Of a stretch of 64,000 nt of DNA, positions 40,488 to 48,752 are shown in pieces (the stretch's first letter is position 1; each line of letters opens with the position of its first letter). The notes beneath the pieces are model-generated. The model searched no databases, was not told where the DNA came from, and worked only from the letters and a program-made list of their open reading frames with translations. Location of the stretch: NCBI RefSeq assembly GCF_013912005.1, contig NZ_JACESB010000003.1:62001-126000 (forward strand). Reading direction: 5' to 3'. A program made the position numbers and the translations under genes. This DNA is from Brevundimonas sp. GTDB lineage: Bacteria > Pseudomonadota > Alphaproteobacteria > Caulobacterales > Caulobacteraceae.

Positions 40488-40745
40488 TCAGGCGCGTCGC
40501 TTCACGAGTCCCAGCAGGAACAGCAGGATCACGGCGCCGATGGTGGCCACGATGACGCCGATGATCCAGTTCCCTCCGGCGTCGCCGCCCAGCAGGGTGT
40601 TGTAGAGAAACCCGCCGATCAGGGCGCCGACCACGCCGACGATGAGGTTGGTCAGCAGCCCATGGTTCCGTCCCATGATCTGCTCGGCCAGCCAGCCGGC
40701 GACAATGCCGATGATGATCCAGGCGATGATGCCAAATCCGCTCAT
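40488..40745 (-). CDS. GlsB/YeaQ/YmgE family stress-response membrane protein
   Basis: 85 residues, three hydrophobic segments. IIGIVAGWLAEQIMGRNHGLLTNLIVGVVGALIGGFL is the family core (conserved small residues and GG pairs). Members rise under acid and general stress, but function is unclear. The ATG at 40745 is preceded by GGAAGGAGCGA, a good ribosome binding site. Confidence 0.92.
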   Translation of the reverse strand: MSGFGIIAWIIIGIVAGWLAEQIMGRNHGLLTNLIVGVVGALIGGFLYNTLLGGDAGGNWIIGVIVATIGAVILLFLLGLVKRRA

Positions 40746-40885
40746 ACTTCGCTCCTTCCAAGGCGATGATCGATGCGGCCTAAATGCGCCGCCAGCGTAA
40801 CGGTTGCCGCGACTGGACGAACCCGGTTCGGGGGTTCTCACGCAGGAGGGGAGCCCGGCACGCCGCTTGCCGCCCGGAGGGGGAA

Positions 40886-40904
40886 CCGTCCCGCTTCGGG
40901 ACGG
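40886..40904. other. 8-bp hairpin in the XRE gene leader
   Basis: CCGTCCCG and CGGGACGG enclose a CTT loop, 23 nt before the start codon. It could be a leader structure or an operator-like palindrome for the regulator itself. Confidence 0.4.
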
Positions 40905-40927
40905 GGAGCAAAGGGGAAAACGGGATC

Positions 40928-41305
40928 ATGGCTTCCGACATCGACCTTCACCTCGGCCGCCGCCTGCGCCGCCGCCGCCGCCTGCTCGGCCTGACCCAGC
41001 AGCAGCTGGCCGCCCAGGTGGGAATCCGCTTCCAGCAGATCCAGAAGTACGAATGCGGCGCCAACCGCATCTCGGCGGCCCGCCTGTGGCAGCTGGCCGA
41101 GGCGCTGGAGTCGCCGGTGAGCTATTTCTATGACGGTCTCGAGGAGGCCATCGAGCGCCGGGAGGCCGCCAGCCAGGGCGGGGAGATGTTTTCCCGCAAA
41201 GAAACGCTCGACCTGATCCAGGCCTACTACCAGCTCGACGAAAAGCCCCGTCGCCGCCTGCTGGACCTGGCCAAGTCGCTGCACACGGACGGCGGCGGCG
41301 CCTGA
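40928..41305 (+). CDS. XRE-family transcriptional regulator
   Basis: 125 residues. Helix-turn-helix at about 9-65: LGRRLRRRRRLLGLTQQQLA, then VGIRFQQIQKYECGANRIS as recognition helix. The C-terminal part (about 70-125) is helical and ends DLAKSLHT. The layout resembles rhizobial PraR-type regulators. Targets are unknown. Confidence 0.9.
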   Translation: MASDIDLHLGRRLRRRRRLLGLTQQQLAAQVGIRFQQIQKYECGANRISAARLWQLAEALESPVSYFYDGLEEAIERREAASQGGEMFSRKETLDLIQAYYQLDEKPRRRLLDLAKSLHTDGGGA

Positions 41306-41397
41306 GGCCGGGCGGCGGATCGGGAGCGGCGGATGTCGCGGCTCTTGCCGACCGCCCGCCGCTTCGGACACGCGGCGCATTGACTCGCGGCCCGGGG

Positions 41398-41416
41398 CTC
41401 GCCACTCGCCACTCCC
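41398..41416. repeat. Short 7-bp repeat against a start codon
   Basis: Two CTCGCCA units and a partial CTCCC run directly into the ATG of the HisN-like gene, taking the place where a ribosome binding site should be. Confidence 0.6.
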
Positions 41417-42202
41417 ATGACCGAGTACGAGCTTTTCGCCGTTGAACTGGCCCGCGAGGCCGCCCGCGTATCGGCGCCGTGGTTCCGGGGCGAGTGCGAG
41501 GCCTTCGACAAGGGCGGACCGGGGGTCTTCGACCCGGTCACCCACGCCGACCGCGAGGCGGAGGCGGCCATGCGCCGGCTGATCGAGGCCCGCTACCCCG
41601 ACCACGGGGTGATCGGCGAGGAGTACGGCGAGGACCGGCCGGATGCGGCGCATGTCTGGGTCCTCGACCCCATCGACGGCACCCGCGCCTTCATCGCCGG
41701 GCTCCCGTTGTGGACCAACCTGATCGCCCTGCGGCGGGAAGGTCGGCCCGCCGTCGGGGTGATCGGCCAGCCCTACCTCGACGAGATCTTCCTCGGCGGT
41801 CCCTCCGGGGCGCGGCTGCTCCGGAACGGCGACGAGACGCCGCTGCGGACCCGCCCCTGCGAACGCCTGACCGACGCCGTCATCGCCACCACCGATCCCG
41901 ACCTGTTCACCGGGCCCGAACTGGGGGCCTGGACCCAGGTGCGGGCGGCGGCGCGGCTGGCGCGGCTGGGCTGCGACGCCTACGCCTACGCCATGCTGGC
42001 GGCGGGCCGGATCGACCTGGTGGCGGAGACGGGTCTGAAGGTCTGGGACTGGTCGGCCCTGGTCCCCGTGATCGAGGCGGCGGGCGGGGAAGTCACCGGC
42101 TGGACCGGCGAGGCCCCGCGCGACGACGGTCGCATCCTCGCCGTCGGCGATGCCCGCATCCGCGAGCAGGCGCTCGTCTCCCTGCGCCGGGCGGGCCGCT
42201 AG
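41417..42202 (+). CDS. hisN: Inositol-phosphatase-family histidinol-phosphatase, HisN-like
   Basis: 261 residues. Metal-site motifs are GEEYG at about 67-71, WVLDPIDGTRAF at about 81-92, and WDWSALVPVIEAAGG at about 212-226, the latter in the form seen in HisN-type histidinol phosphatases. It would carry out the penultimate step of histidine synthesis; other his genes are not here. An inositol or adenosine-phosphate phosphatase role cannot be excluded. Confidence 0.85.
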   Translation: MTEYELFAVELAREAARVSAPWFRGECEAFDKGGPGVFDPVTHADREAEAAMRRLIEARYPDHGVIGEEYGEDRPDAAHVWVLDPIDGTRAFIAGLPLWTNLIALRREGRPAVGVIGQPYLDEIFLGGPSGARLLRNGDETPLRTRPCERLTDAVIATTDPDLFTGPELGAWTQVRAAARLARLGCDAYAYAMLAAGRIDLVAETGLKVWDWSALVPVIEAAGGEVTGWTGEAPRDDGRILAVGDARIREQALVSLRRAGR

Positions 42203-42214
42203 GCCCGGCGGCGG

Positions 42215-43252
42215 TCAGGCGGCGGTTCCGGCGGTCGTCGCGTCGGCGGAGGCGACCGGCGACAGATCCTCGACCGGCGCCACATAGGCGGCCATGGCGT
42301 CGAACTCCTCGAGGAGCACGGCCCGGCGGTCGTCCGTCTCCATGATCACCTCGTGCTTCGACCCCGGCACCTCGACGTAGCGACCCCGGCCCAGCCGGCG
42401 CGCCGCCCATTTGCTGGTCTGCTTCCACACCCGGTCGTCCTCGCCCGCCTGCACCACCGCGACGGGGATCTTCACCGACTTCAGCGCCTTGGGCTTGAGG
42501 GCCCGCTCGCCGGCGTCGAGGGCGAAGGCGAGCCAGCCCCAGGTCGGACCGCCCACCGCCAGGTGCGGGCAGGCGTAGAGCTGCTGCCGCCATTGCTCGT
42601 AGCGGGTCTCGTCCGAGGTCAGGGCGTCCTTCTCGAAGGTGTGGTCGAAGGGGTCGTCCGGATCGTCGAGAACGTAGTCGCCGGCCTTGCCGTGGCGCAG
42701 GTTCCAGCGCACCGCCAGCTTCACCGACCACATCGACCGCTTGCCGGTGCGGATGCGCAGCATCGGACTGACCAGCAGGGCCCCCGAGAACCGCGCCTCG
42801 CCGGACTCGAGGGTCAGCAGGTTGAGGGCCGCGCCCATCGAATGGCCGATCATCACCCAGGGCCGCGGCGCACGCGTCTCGAAGGCGTCCAGCAGACGCG
42901 CGTAGTCGTCGAGGAACTCCTCCACGGCGCGGGCGTGTCCCTTAAGCCGGTCGGGCAGCAGCCGCGCGGACAGGCCCTGCCCCCGCCAGTCATGGGCCAG
43001 CACGCACCAGCCGCGGGCGAGCAGATTGCCGATCAGCTCGAAGTATTTCTCGATCGGCTCGGTGCGGCCGGGGCTGACCACGACCGTCCCGCGCGGCTTC
43101 GCGGCGACAAGGGTCGACGGCGTCCAGAAGGCGGCGCGCAGGCGCAGCCCGCCCGCGCCGCGGAACCACTCGCCCGATCCTCCGGGCGGCGCGGACGCGC
43201 CCGGCACCCCCATCAGGGGCGCGTTGGCGGCATAGGCGACGGCTCGGTTCAC
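42215..43252 (-). CDS. Alpha/beta hydrolase, lysophospholipase/monoacylglycerol lipase-like
   Basis: 345 residues. HDWRGQGLSARL (about 92-103) and GHSMGAAL (nucleophile at about 141) are typical of PldB/monoacylglycerol lipases of the S33 type, and the His is in PGSKHEVIME. No signal peptide is clear. Its ATG overlaps the stop of the upstream exported methyltransferase-like gene by 4 nt, so they work or at least are made together. Confidence 0.88.
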   Translation of the reverse strand: MNRAVAYAANAPLMGVPGASAPPGGSGEWFRGAGGLRLRAAFWTPSTLVAAKPRGTVVVSPGRTEPIEKYFELIGNLLARGWCVLAHDWRGQGLSARLLPDRLKGHARAVEEFLDDYARLLDAFETRAPRPWVMIGHSMGAALNLLTLESGEARFSGALLVSPMLRIRTGKRSMWSVKLAVRWNLRHGKAGDYVLDDPDDPFDHTFEKDALTSDETRYEQWRQQLYACPHLAVGGPTWGWLAFALDAGERALKPKALKSVKIPVAVVQAGEDDRVWKQTSKWAARRLGRGRYVEVPGSKHEVIMETDDRRAVLLEEFDAMAAYVAPVEDLSPVASADATTAGTAA

Positions 43253-44163
43253 TCGGGCTTCCTGAATCTCAAGGTCATGCGATCGCTCTCGCCGATCTCG
43301 TCATACTTCGCGCGGTCGAAGGTCGGGTCGGGCGCCGCGCCCCGGGGCGCGGTCAGCCGCATCGGCGGCAGGGTGTCGACCCCGAACGGGTGGTCCTTGG
43401 TGTCCCTCTCGTTCGCATTGATCTCGGACGACGCGACGAAGGCGAAGCCCGCCTCGGCCGCCAGCTGCCGGACGAAGGCCTCCTGGACATAACCGTTCGC
43501 CGCCGCAGGGTCCTGATCCTCCTCGGGGCCGAGGCGATGCTGTTCCACGCCGAGCACGCCGCCGGGGCGCAAGGCCGCCCAGGCGTCGGCGAAGGCCTTC
43601 TCGGCGATGCCGGCGGCCATCCAGGCGTGAATGTTGCGCATGAACAGGACGAGGTCCGCGGTTCCGGGCGCCGCAACCGGCCCGGAGGTGGGCCCGAAGG
43701 CGCTGAGCTCGATCTCGCCGTAGAGCGCCCGGTCGTTGGTGAACCGCTCCTGGAAGGCGGCCATCAGGGCGACCTGGGCCGGATCGGCGCCGGGGCCCGT
43801 CTGGAATCCTGCGGCGATGTACTTGCCGCCCCCCTCGGCCAGATAGGGGGCGAGAATCTCGGTGTACCAGCCGCTGCCCGGCCAGAAGTCGACGACGGTC
43901 ATCCGCGGCTGGAGGCCGAAGAAGCGCAGCGTCTCCATCGGATGCCGCCACTGGTCGCGATCCCGGTCCTGCGCGCGCCACGGCCCCTGCACCGCCCACT
44001 CCAGCGACCCCTTGGGCGGCCCCTCGGGCGCGGGCGGCGGTTCGGCCGTCTTCTCGCGACGGCCGCAGGCGGAGAGGGTCAGGACGGCGGCGGCGGCGGC
44101 CGAACCGGCCAGAACGCCCCGGCGCGACGGCGAGAAACGCCGGTCCTGGTTCTTCTCACCCAT
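43249..44163 (-). CDS. Exported methyltransferase-like lipoprotein (COG4798 type)
   Basis: 304 residues. The N-terminus has a twin-arginine SRRGVLAG followed by a hydrophobic stretch and LSAC, so it is probably Tat- or Sec-exported and lipidated. The body looks like a class I methyltransferase: motif I is VVDFWPGSGWYTEIL at about 90-104, later LVLFMRNIHAW and LRPGGVLGVEQH. It ends ESDRMTLRFRKPE, nearly identical to its paralogue. SAM is not expected outside the cytoplasm, so catalysis is uncertain. Confidence 0.82.
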   Translation of the reverse strand: MGEKNQDRRFSPSRRGVLAGSAAAAAVLTLSACGRREKTAEPPPAPEGPPKGSLEWAVQGPWRAQDRDRDQWRHPMETLRFFGLQPRMTVVDFWPGSGWYTEILAPYLAEGGGKYIAAGFQTGPGADPAQVALMAAFQERFTNDRALYGEIELSAFGPTSGPVAAPGTADLVLFMRNIHAWMAAGIAEKAFADAWAALRPGGVLGVEQHRLGPEEDQDPAAANGYVQEAFVRQLAAEAGFAFVASSEINANERDTKDHPFGVDTLPPMRLTAPRGAAPDPTFDRAKYDEIGESDRMTLRFRKPE

Positions 44164-44247
44164 GCAATACCCCCGCGAGGCGGATCGACGGCGGCCTCGC
44201 CGGTCCGGGCTTAACCCTGTTCCCCTGTCCGGTCAAAACGCCGCGCC

Positions 44248-45075
44248 TCAGTCCGGCTTGCGGAATCGCAGGGTCATCCGGTCGCTCTCGCCGATGGCGT
44301 CGAACGCCGCCCGCTCGGCGTCGGTGAGCGGCGTGGGGCGGTCCGTGGCGACGTTGGCGCGGGGGGCGCTGACGCGGGTCGGCGGCAGGGTCCAGACGCC
44401 GTAGGGATGGTCATGGTCGTCGCGCGGATTGGCGTTGATCTCGCTGCGCGCGTCGAGGACGAAGCCGGCGGCCCGGGCGGCGTGGATGACGTAGCTCTCG
44501 GACACGTATCCGGTCGGGGCGGTGTCGTCGGGGTTCAGCCCCTCCGGGCCGCGGTGTTGCTCGACGGCCAGCACCCCGCCGGGCTTCAGCGCCTTGAAGA
44601 AGGCGGCCATGTAGGGCGCCGTGCGGTCGCTGCGATGCCAGTTGTGCAGCGCCCGGGCGACGACGATCAGGTCCGCCGTCCCGTCCTCCACGCCCATCCC
44701 CTCCAGCGGCCGGTTCACGGCCACGTATCGCCCGCCGGTGGCGGCGGCGTACGGCTCGAGGATATTGCGCCACCAGCCGGCCCGGCCGGGTTCGATCTCG
44801 ACCACGGTCAGGCCCGGACGCAGGCCCCAGAAGGTCAGGGTTTCGAACGGATGCCGCCAGGCGTCCCGCGCCCGGTCGGCGGCGGGGCGCGTTTCCGAGG
44901 CGACCGCCGCCTGCAGGGCGGCGTCCTCGTGGTGCTCGGGCGGGAGCATGGCGGCGCGGCGTTCGGCGCGCTGGGCCGGCGTCTCGTCGAGCGAGGGCAT
45001 GGCCGGCAGGGTCTGGGCCGCTGCGAGGGTCGGCAGGGCGAGCGCCGCGACGGCGGCGAAAGCGGACAGGCGCAT
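44248..45075 (-). CDS. Exported methyltransferase-like protein, paralogue
   Basis: 275 residues with a signal peptide ending LAAAQ (about 20). The methyltransferase frame is kept (HPFETLTFWGLRPGLTVVEIEPG, LIVVARALHNWHRSD, LKPGGVLAVEQHRGPEG), but motif I reads EPGRAGWW, lacking the normal G-x-G spacing, so SAM binding is doubtful. It ends IGESDRMTLRFRKPD. It is the first gene of a three-gene unit with its paralogue and the lipase. ATG 45075 was chosen for the signal peptide. Confidence 0.82.
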   Translation of the reverse strand: MRLSAFAAVAALALPTLAAAQTLPAMPSLDETPAQRAERRAAMLPPEHHEDAALQAAVASETRPAADRARDAWRHPFETLTFWGLRPGLTVVEIEPGRAGWWRNILEPYAAATGGRYVAVNRPLEGMGVEDGTADLIVVARALHNWHRSDRTAPYMAAFFKALKPGGVLAVEQHRGPEGLNPDDTAPTGYVSESYVIHAARAAGFVLDARSEINANPRDDHDHPYGVWTLPPTRVSAPRANVATDRPTPLTDAERAAFDAIGESDRMTLRFRKPD

Positions 45076-45162
45076 GGCGGTCTCCGGGGAAGGGGCGGGC
45101 AACCCTAACGCGCCTCGCCGGACGGACAAGCGGCTTCCGCCCCGGCGGCGCGGTCGCGCGCT

Positions 45163-45190
45163 CTTGACGCGGCGAAAGCGCATCCCAAAT
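45163..45190 (+). promoter_or_regulatory. Sigma-32-like heat-shock promoter of hsp20
   Basis: CTTGAC at 45163-45168, a 15-nt spacer, then CCCAAAT at 45184-45190. This fits the heat-shock pattern CTTGAA ... CCCCAT. Transcription would start near 45198, giving a leader of about 130 nt. Confidence 0.6.
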
Positions 45191-45267
45191 CCCTGTGCGA
45201 GGACGCCGTCACGGGTCCTCCGGAGAGACCGGCGCCGATCACGGGCCGGGCGATCCGAACCCCCACC

Positions 45268-45326
45268 GCCGGTCCGGGCCCAAACCGCAGGGCCGGCTCA
45301 ACCTTGCTGATCCTCAGGAGGATGAC
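45268..45326 (+). ncRNA. ROSE-like RNA thermometer in the hsp20 leader
   Basis: An upstream hairpin pairs GCCGGTCC (45268-45275) with GGGCCGGC (45290-45297), with one G-U pair. Then TTGCT (45304-45308), the ROSE signature, is followed by ATCCT (45310-45314), which can pair with AGGAT at 45319-45323 inside the ribosome binding site AGGAGGAT (45316-45323). Melting on heating would free the site, as known for ROSE elements of alphaproteobacterial small heat-shock genes. Confidence 0.7.
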
Positions 45327-45800
45327 ATGCGTACCTATGATTTCTCGCCGCTCTACCGCTCGGCCGTCGGCTTCGACCGTCTGGCCTCGCTTCTGGAAAG
45401 CGCCGCGCGCACCAGCCAGGAAAGCGGCTGGCCGCCCTACAACATCGAAACCACAGGCGAGAACGCCTACCGGATCGAGATCGCCGTCGCCGGCTTCGCG
45501 CCCGACGAGCTGAACATCGAGGTCAAGGAAAACCTGCTCACCGTCACCGGCCGCAAGACGGCCAATGACGACGCCTCGGGCGGGCGCACCTTCCTGCACC
45601 GGGGGCTGGCGGAGCGCGACTTCGAGCGTCGCTTCCAGCTGGCCGACTACGTTGTGGTCAAGGGCGCCGATCTGGTGAACGGGCTGCTGTCGATCGACCT
45701 GGCCCGCGAACTGCCGGAGGCGCTGAAGCCGCGCCGCATCGAGATCGGCACGGGCGCCTCGAAGCCGCTGATCGAGGGCAAGAAGGCGAAGGCGGCCTGA
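45327..45800 (+). CDS. Small heat-shock protein Hsp20
   Basis: 157 residues. The alpha-crystallin domain spans about 32-130 ([60 protein letters not shown]), with a basic C-terminal tail. IbpA/HspA type holding chaperone. The ribosome binding site AGGAGG is 5 nt before the ATG and is probably masked at low temperature. Monocistronic, with its own promoter, thermometer and terminator. Confidence 0.95.
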   Translation: MRTYDFSPLYRSAVGFDRLASLLESAARTSQESGWPPYNIETTGENAYRIEIAVAGFAPDELNIEVKENLLTVTGRKTANDDASGGRTFLHRGLAERDFERRFQLADYVVVKGADLVNGLLSIDLARELPEALKPRRIEIGTGASKPLIEGKKAKAA

Positions 45801-45826
45801 CGGGCTTCACAGCCTGATCGCATCGA

Positions 45827-45857
45827 GGGGACGGCGCCCGCGTCGTCCCCTTTTTTT
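45827..45857 (+). terminator. Intrinsic terminator of hsp20
   Basis: GGGGACG pairs with CGTCCCC (three more pairs inside), followed by seven T residues. Confidence 0.93.
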
Positions 45858-45887
45858 CGCGTCCGGTGCAGCGCAGCCCGCGACGGC

Positions 45888-47174
45888 TCAGCCGGCCGCC
45901 TCCAGCGCCGGAACCGCCGGCTCCAGTCCGCGCGCGCCGTGGGTGACGGCCCCGGTCATCACCGCCTGCCGCAGGCACGCCCCGCGGAGGGTGGTGCGGC
46001 TGAGGTCGGCTCCGGTCAGGTTGGCGCGATTGAGATCGGCGCCCGACAGATCGGCGCCCTTCAGGCAGGCCCCGGTCAGGTCGGCGGGCAGCACCCGGTC
46101 TGCGGCGATCAGCAACGGACCGAGCTGCGCCTCGCGCAGATCCGCGCCATTGAGGCGGGAGCGGGCCAGTCGCGCCCCGCGCAGGTCGGCGCTTCGCAGG
46201 TTCGCCGAGCGCAGGTCGGCCTCCTCGAGGTGGGCGCCCTGCAGCTGCACCCCCTCCATGTCGAGGCCGTAGAAGACCGCGCCCTTGGCCGAGAGGGCGG
46301 TGAGATTGTAGCCGCGGATCGACTTCAGCGCGCGCAGGTCGACCCCGTCGAACACGGAGGGCGAACCGGCGGCCCCGCCGGTCTCGCACCACTGGGCGTG
46401 GTCGGCGAGCATCTCCGCCGCCGGCATCTTGCCGACCGGCGCGCCGGCCGAGTGCGTGTCGGTCAGGGCCCCGGACAGGTCGGCCCCGTCTGTGCGCCAC
46501 AGGGTGGACTTCACCCCGACGAGCACCGCGTCGCGCAGGTCCGCGCCGGACAGGTCCGCGCCCGAGAGGTCGGCCCCGGCCAGGTCGGCGCCGCGGAAGC
46601 TGGCCTGCTTGAGATTGGCCCGGACCAGCTTGCAGTCCTTCATCACCGCGTCCGAGAAATCGGCCGCGACGGCGACGACGCCGGTCAGCTTGGAGCGGGC
46701 CAGGTTCGCCCCCGCGAGACAGGCGCCCTGGGCCTCGGTGTCGCGCTGGCTGCGGGCCTCGATGACCCGGAATCCCAGCCGGGCGTCGGCGGCCGCGATG
46801 GTGCCCTCGCGCAGGTCGGCCTCGAACAGGTCGGCGCCGGTCAGGTCGGCCCCGCGCAGGCAGGCGCCGCGCAGATCGGCCCGCCGCAGGCTGGCCTCGA
46901 CCAGCACGGCGTCCTGCATGTCGGCGCCGAAGAAGGTGGCGTTGTCGAGCTTGGCCCCGGTCAGGTCGCAGCCGATCAGGGAGGCGGCCGCGAAATCCGC
47001 GTCGGCGAGGTTGCGGCCGGCCAGCGACAGCCCGGACAGGTCCATCCAGGCGAAGACGGCGCGCGCGCCGCCCGGCCGCGCCTGCCACAGGCGGTCGTGC
47101 CGCGCGCAGATCGCGTCCAGTTCCTGTTGCTCGATGCGCCTTCTGGCGACGGCCTGCCCAGCGGTTCCCGACAT
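45888..47174 (-). CDS. Pentapeptide-repeat protein
   Basis: 428 residues. Two blocks of A(D/N)LxX repeats form right-handed quadrilateral beta-helices: about 46-115 and 150-230, then about 300-415 (runs of GADLSGADL and LRSANLRSADLRGA). A linker of about 60 residues with no repeats (around 235-300) separates them. An N-terminal helix (RIEQQELDAICARHDRLW) precedes the helix. Some family members mimic DNA and bind gyrase, but there is no proof here. GTG 47192 is the alternative start. Confidence 0.9.
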   Translation of the reverse strand: MSGTAGQAVARRRIEQQELDAICARHDRLWQARPGGARAVFAWMDLSGLSLAGRNLADADFAAASLIGCDLTGAKLDNATFFGADMQDAVLVEASLRRADLRGACLRGADLTGADLFEADLREGTIAAADARLGFRVIEARSQRDTEAQGACLAGANLARSKLTGVVAVAADFSDAVMKDCKLVRANLKQASFRGADLAGADLSGADLSGADLRDAVLVGVKSTLWRTDGADLSGALTDTHSAGAPVGKMPAAEMLADHAQWCETGGAAGSPSVFDGVDLRALKSIRGYNLTALSAKGAVFYGLDMEGVQLQGAHLEEADLRSANLRSADLRGARLARSRLNGADLREAQLGPLLIAADRVLPADLTGACLKGADLSGADLNRANLTGADLSRTTLRGACLRQAVMTGAVTHGARGLEPAVPALEAAG

Positions 47175-47212
47175 TGGCCCGGAATGGCACACTGGCGCTT
47201 AAGGAAGCGTTC

Positions 47213-47851
47213 TCAGAGCGTCAGCAGACCCTGTTCGCGCAGCGTGTCCGCCAGCTCCCCGGGGCCTACCCAGACCCGGGTATAGCCGGCCTCGCCCAGA
47301 CGCTTCAGCTCGGTGGCCAGATCCGCCTTCGGCGAGGCCGCGAAGCGGGCGTCGAAACCGTCGCCGTCGTCGCTGATCCGGACCATCGGGCGGCCCGTCT
47401 CCACGCGGTGGAGGTAGCCCTCGTACAGGACCGCGGCTTCCTGGGCGAGCAGGCCCGTCTCGACCTCAAGCCCCGCCTTCCGCAGCCGCTCCACCCCGCG
47501 ACCCGAGGCGAAGGGCGACGGGTCGACGGCGGCCACCACCACGCGGGCGACCCCGGCCTCGATCAGGAAGTGCGAGCAGGAGGTGCGGCCGGAGGAGCGG
47601 GCGCCGCACGGCTCCATGGTGACGTAGGCGGTGGCGCCCCGGGCCTGCTCGCCGGCGGCGGGGACCGCCTGCTCCTCGGCGTGCGGACGGCCGCCCGGCG
47701 CCGTGGCCGCCTCGGCGACGATGGCCCCGTCGCGGACCAGCACGCAGCCGACGGCCGGGTTGGGCCAAGTCTGGCCCATGCGGCCGCGGGCCAGGGCGAT
47801 GGCCCGGCCCATGAAGCGGATGTCGTCGGATTCCTGCTTCGGCGAGGCCAT
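47213..47851 (-). CDS. RibD-type deaminase domain protein lacking the reductase
   Basis: 212 residues. Deaminase zinc motifs are HAEEQA at about 58-63 and EPCGARSSGRTSC at about 81-93; the Cys-Cys spacing is one residue longer than in typical RibD. NPAVGCVLV at about 31-39 is typical of RibD. The C-terminal reductase domain is absent; the last 60 residues are short and unlike it. It may be a stand-alone pyrimidine deaminase or a retired RibD copy. The start is 1 nt after the gpmA stop, so they are co-transcribed. Confidence 0.85.
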   Translation of the reverse strand: MASPKQESDDIRFMGRAIALARGRMGQTWPNPAVGCVLVRDGAIVAEAATAPGGRPHAEEQAVPAAGEQARGATAYVTMEPCGARSSGRTSCSHFLIEAGVARVVVAAVDPSPFASGRGVERLRKAGLEVETGLLAQEAAVLYEGYLHRVETGRPMVRISDDGDGFDARFAASPKADLATELKRLGEAGYTRVWVGPGELADTLREQGLLTL

Positions 47852-47852
47852 C

Positions 47853-48572
47853 TCAGCCCTCCGGCGGCGGCGGCAGGGGCTGGGCCCGGTCCGCGTCGAG
47901 ATAGCGGGCGGCGGTCGGCCGCAGCTCGCTGTCGAGATCGATCTCCAGCGGATTGCCGGTCGGGATCTCGACGCCGACGATGGCGTCGTCGGGCACCCGG
48001 AACAGCAGCTTGACGATGGCGCGCAACGAGTTGCCGTGGGCGGCGATCAGCACGTTCTCGCCGGCCTTCAGCCGCGGCGCGATATCGCTGTCCCAGTAGG
48101 GCTGCACCCGGTCGAGGGTGGTCTTCAGGCTCTCGGTGTCCGGGATGGCCTGGCCGGCGTAGCGCGGATCGGCGGCGAAATCGTACTCGCCCCCGGCGGC
48201 CAGCGGCGGCGGCGGCACGTCGTAGCTGCGCCGCCAGATCTTCACCTGGTCCGCCCCGTGCTTCTCGGCGGTCTCGGCCTTGTTCAGCCCGGTGAGGCCG
48301 CCGTAGTGGCGCTCGTTCAGACGCCAGTCCTCGACCACCGGCACGTCCTTCAGCCCGGCGGAGTCCAGCGCCAGCGCCCCGGTGCGCTTCGCCCGGGTCA
48401 GCACCGAGGTGAACATCACGTCCGGCCGGAAGCCCGCCTCCGCGATCAGCTCGCCGCCGCGCCGCGCCTGGGCCTCGCCCTCGGCGGTCAGGTCGACGTC
48501 GACCCAGCCGGTGAAGCGGTTCTCCAGGTTCCACTGGCTCTGGCCGTGGCGCAGCAGGATCAGTCGGGGCAT
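47853..48572 (-). CDS. gpmA: 2,3-bisphosphoglycerate-dependent phosphoglycerate mutase
   Basis: 239 residues. LLRHGQSQWNLENRFTGW at about 5-22 holds the phosphohistidine, LNERHYGGL at about 86-94 the acid, and AAHGNSLRA at about 178-186 the second His. It interconverts 3- and 2-phosphoglycerate. It leads a two-gene unit with the deaminase and is divergent from the phosphomannomutase gene, with 180 nt between. Confidence 0.96.
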   Translation of the reverse strand: MPRLILLRHGQSQWNLENRFTGWVDVDLTAEGEAQARRGGELIAEAGFRPDVMFTSVLTRAKRTGALALDSAGLKDVPVVEDWRLNERHYGGLTGLNKAETAEKHGADQVKIWRRSYDVPPPPLAAGGEYDFAADPRYAGQAIPDTESLKTTLDRVQPYWDSDIAPRLKAGENVLIAAHGNSLRAIVKLLFRVPDDAIVGVEIPTGNPLEIDLDSELRPTAARYLDADRAQPLPPPPEG

Positions 48573-48752
48573 GCGGGTCTCCGTGAGCGACCCGCGACGG
48601 GGTAGGCCGGGGGTCCGGAAGGGTCAAGCTTCGGCGGGGCCGCGGGTTCCCGGGAGCTTCGCCGCAGCCCGTGCGTTGTTGCGGCTCGGAACCAGAGGGG
48701 GCAAGAAGCGCGACCAGCTTGGCCGTAACGCCCCGGCAAACCAGGACCTCCC

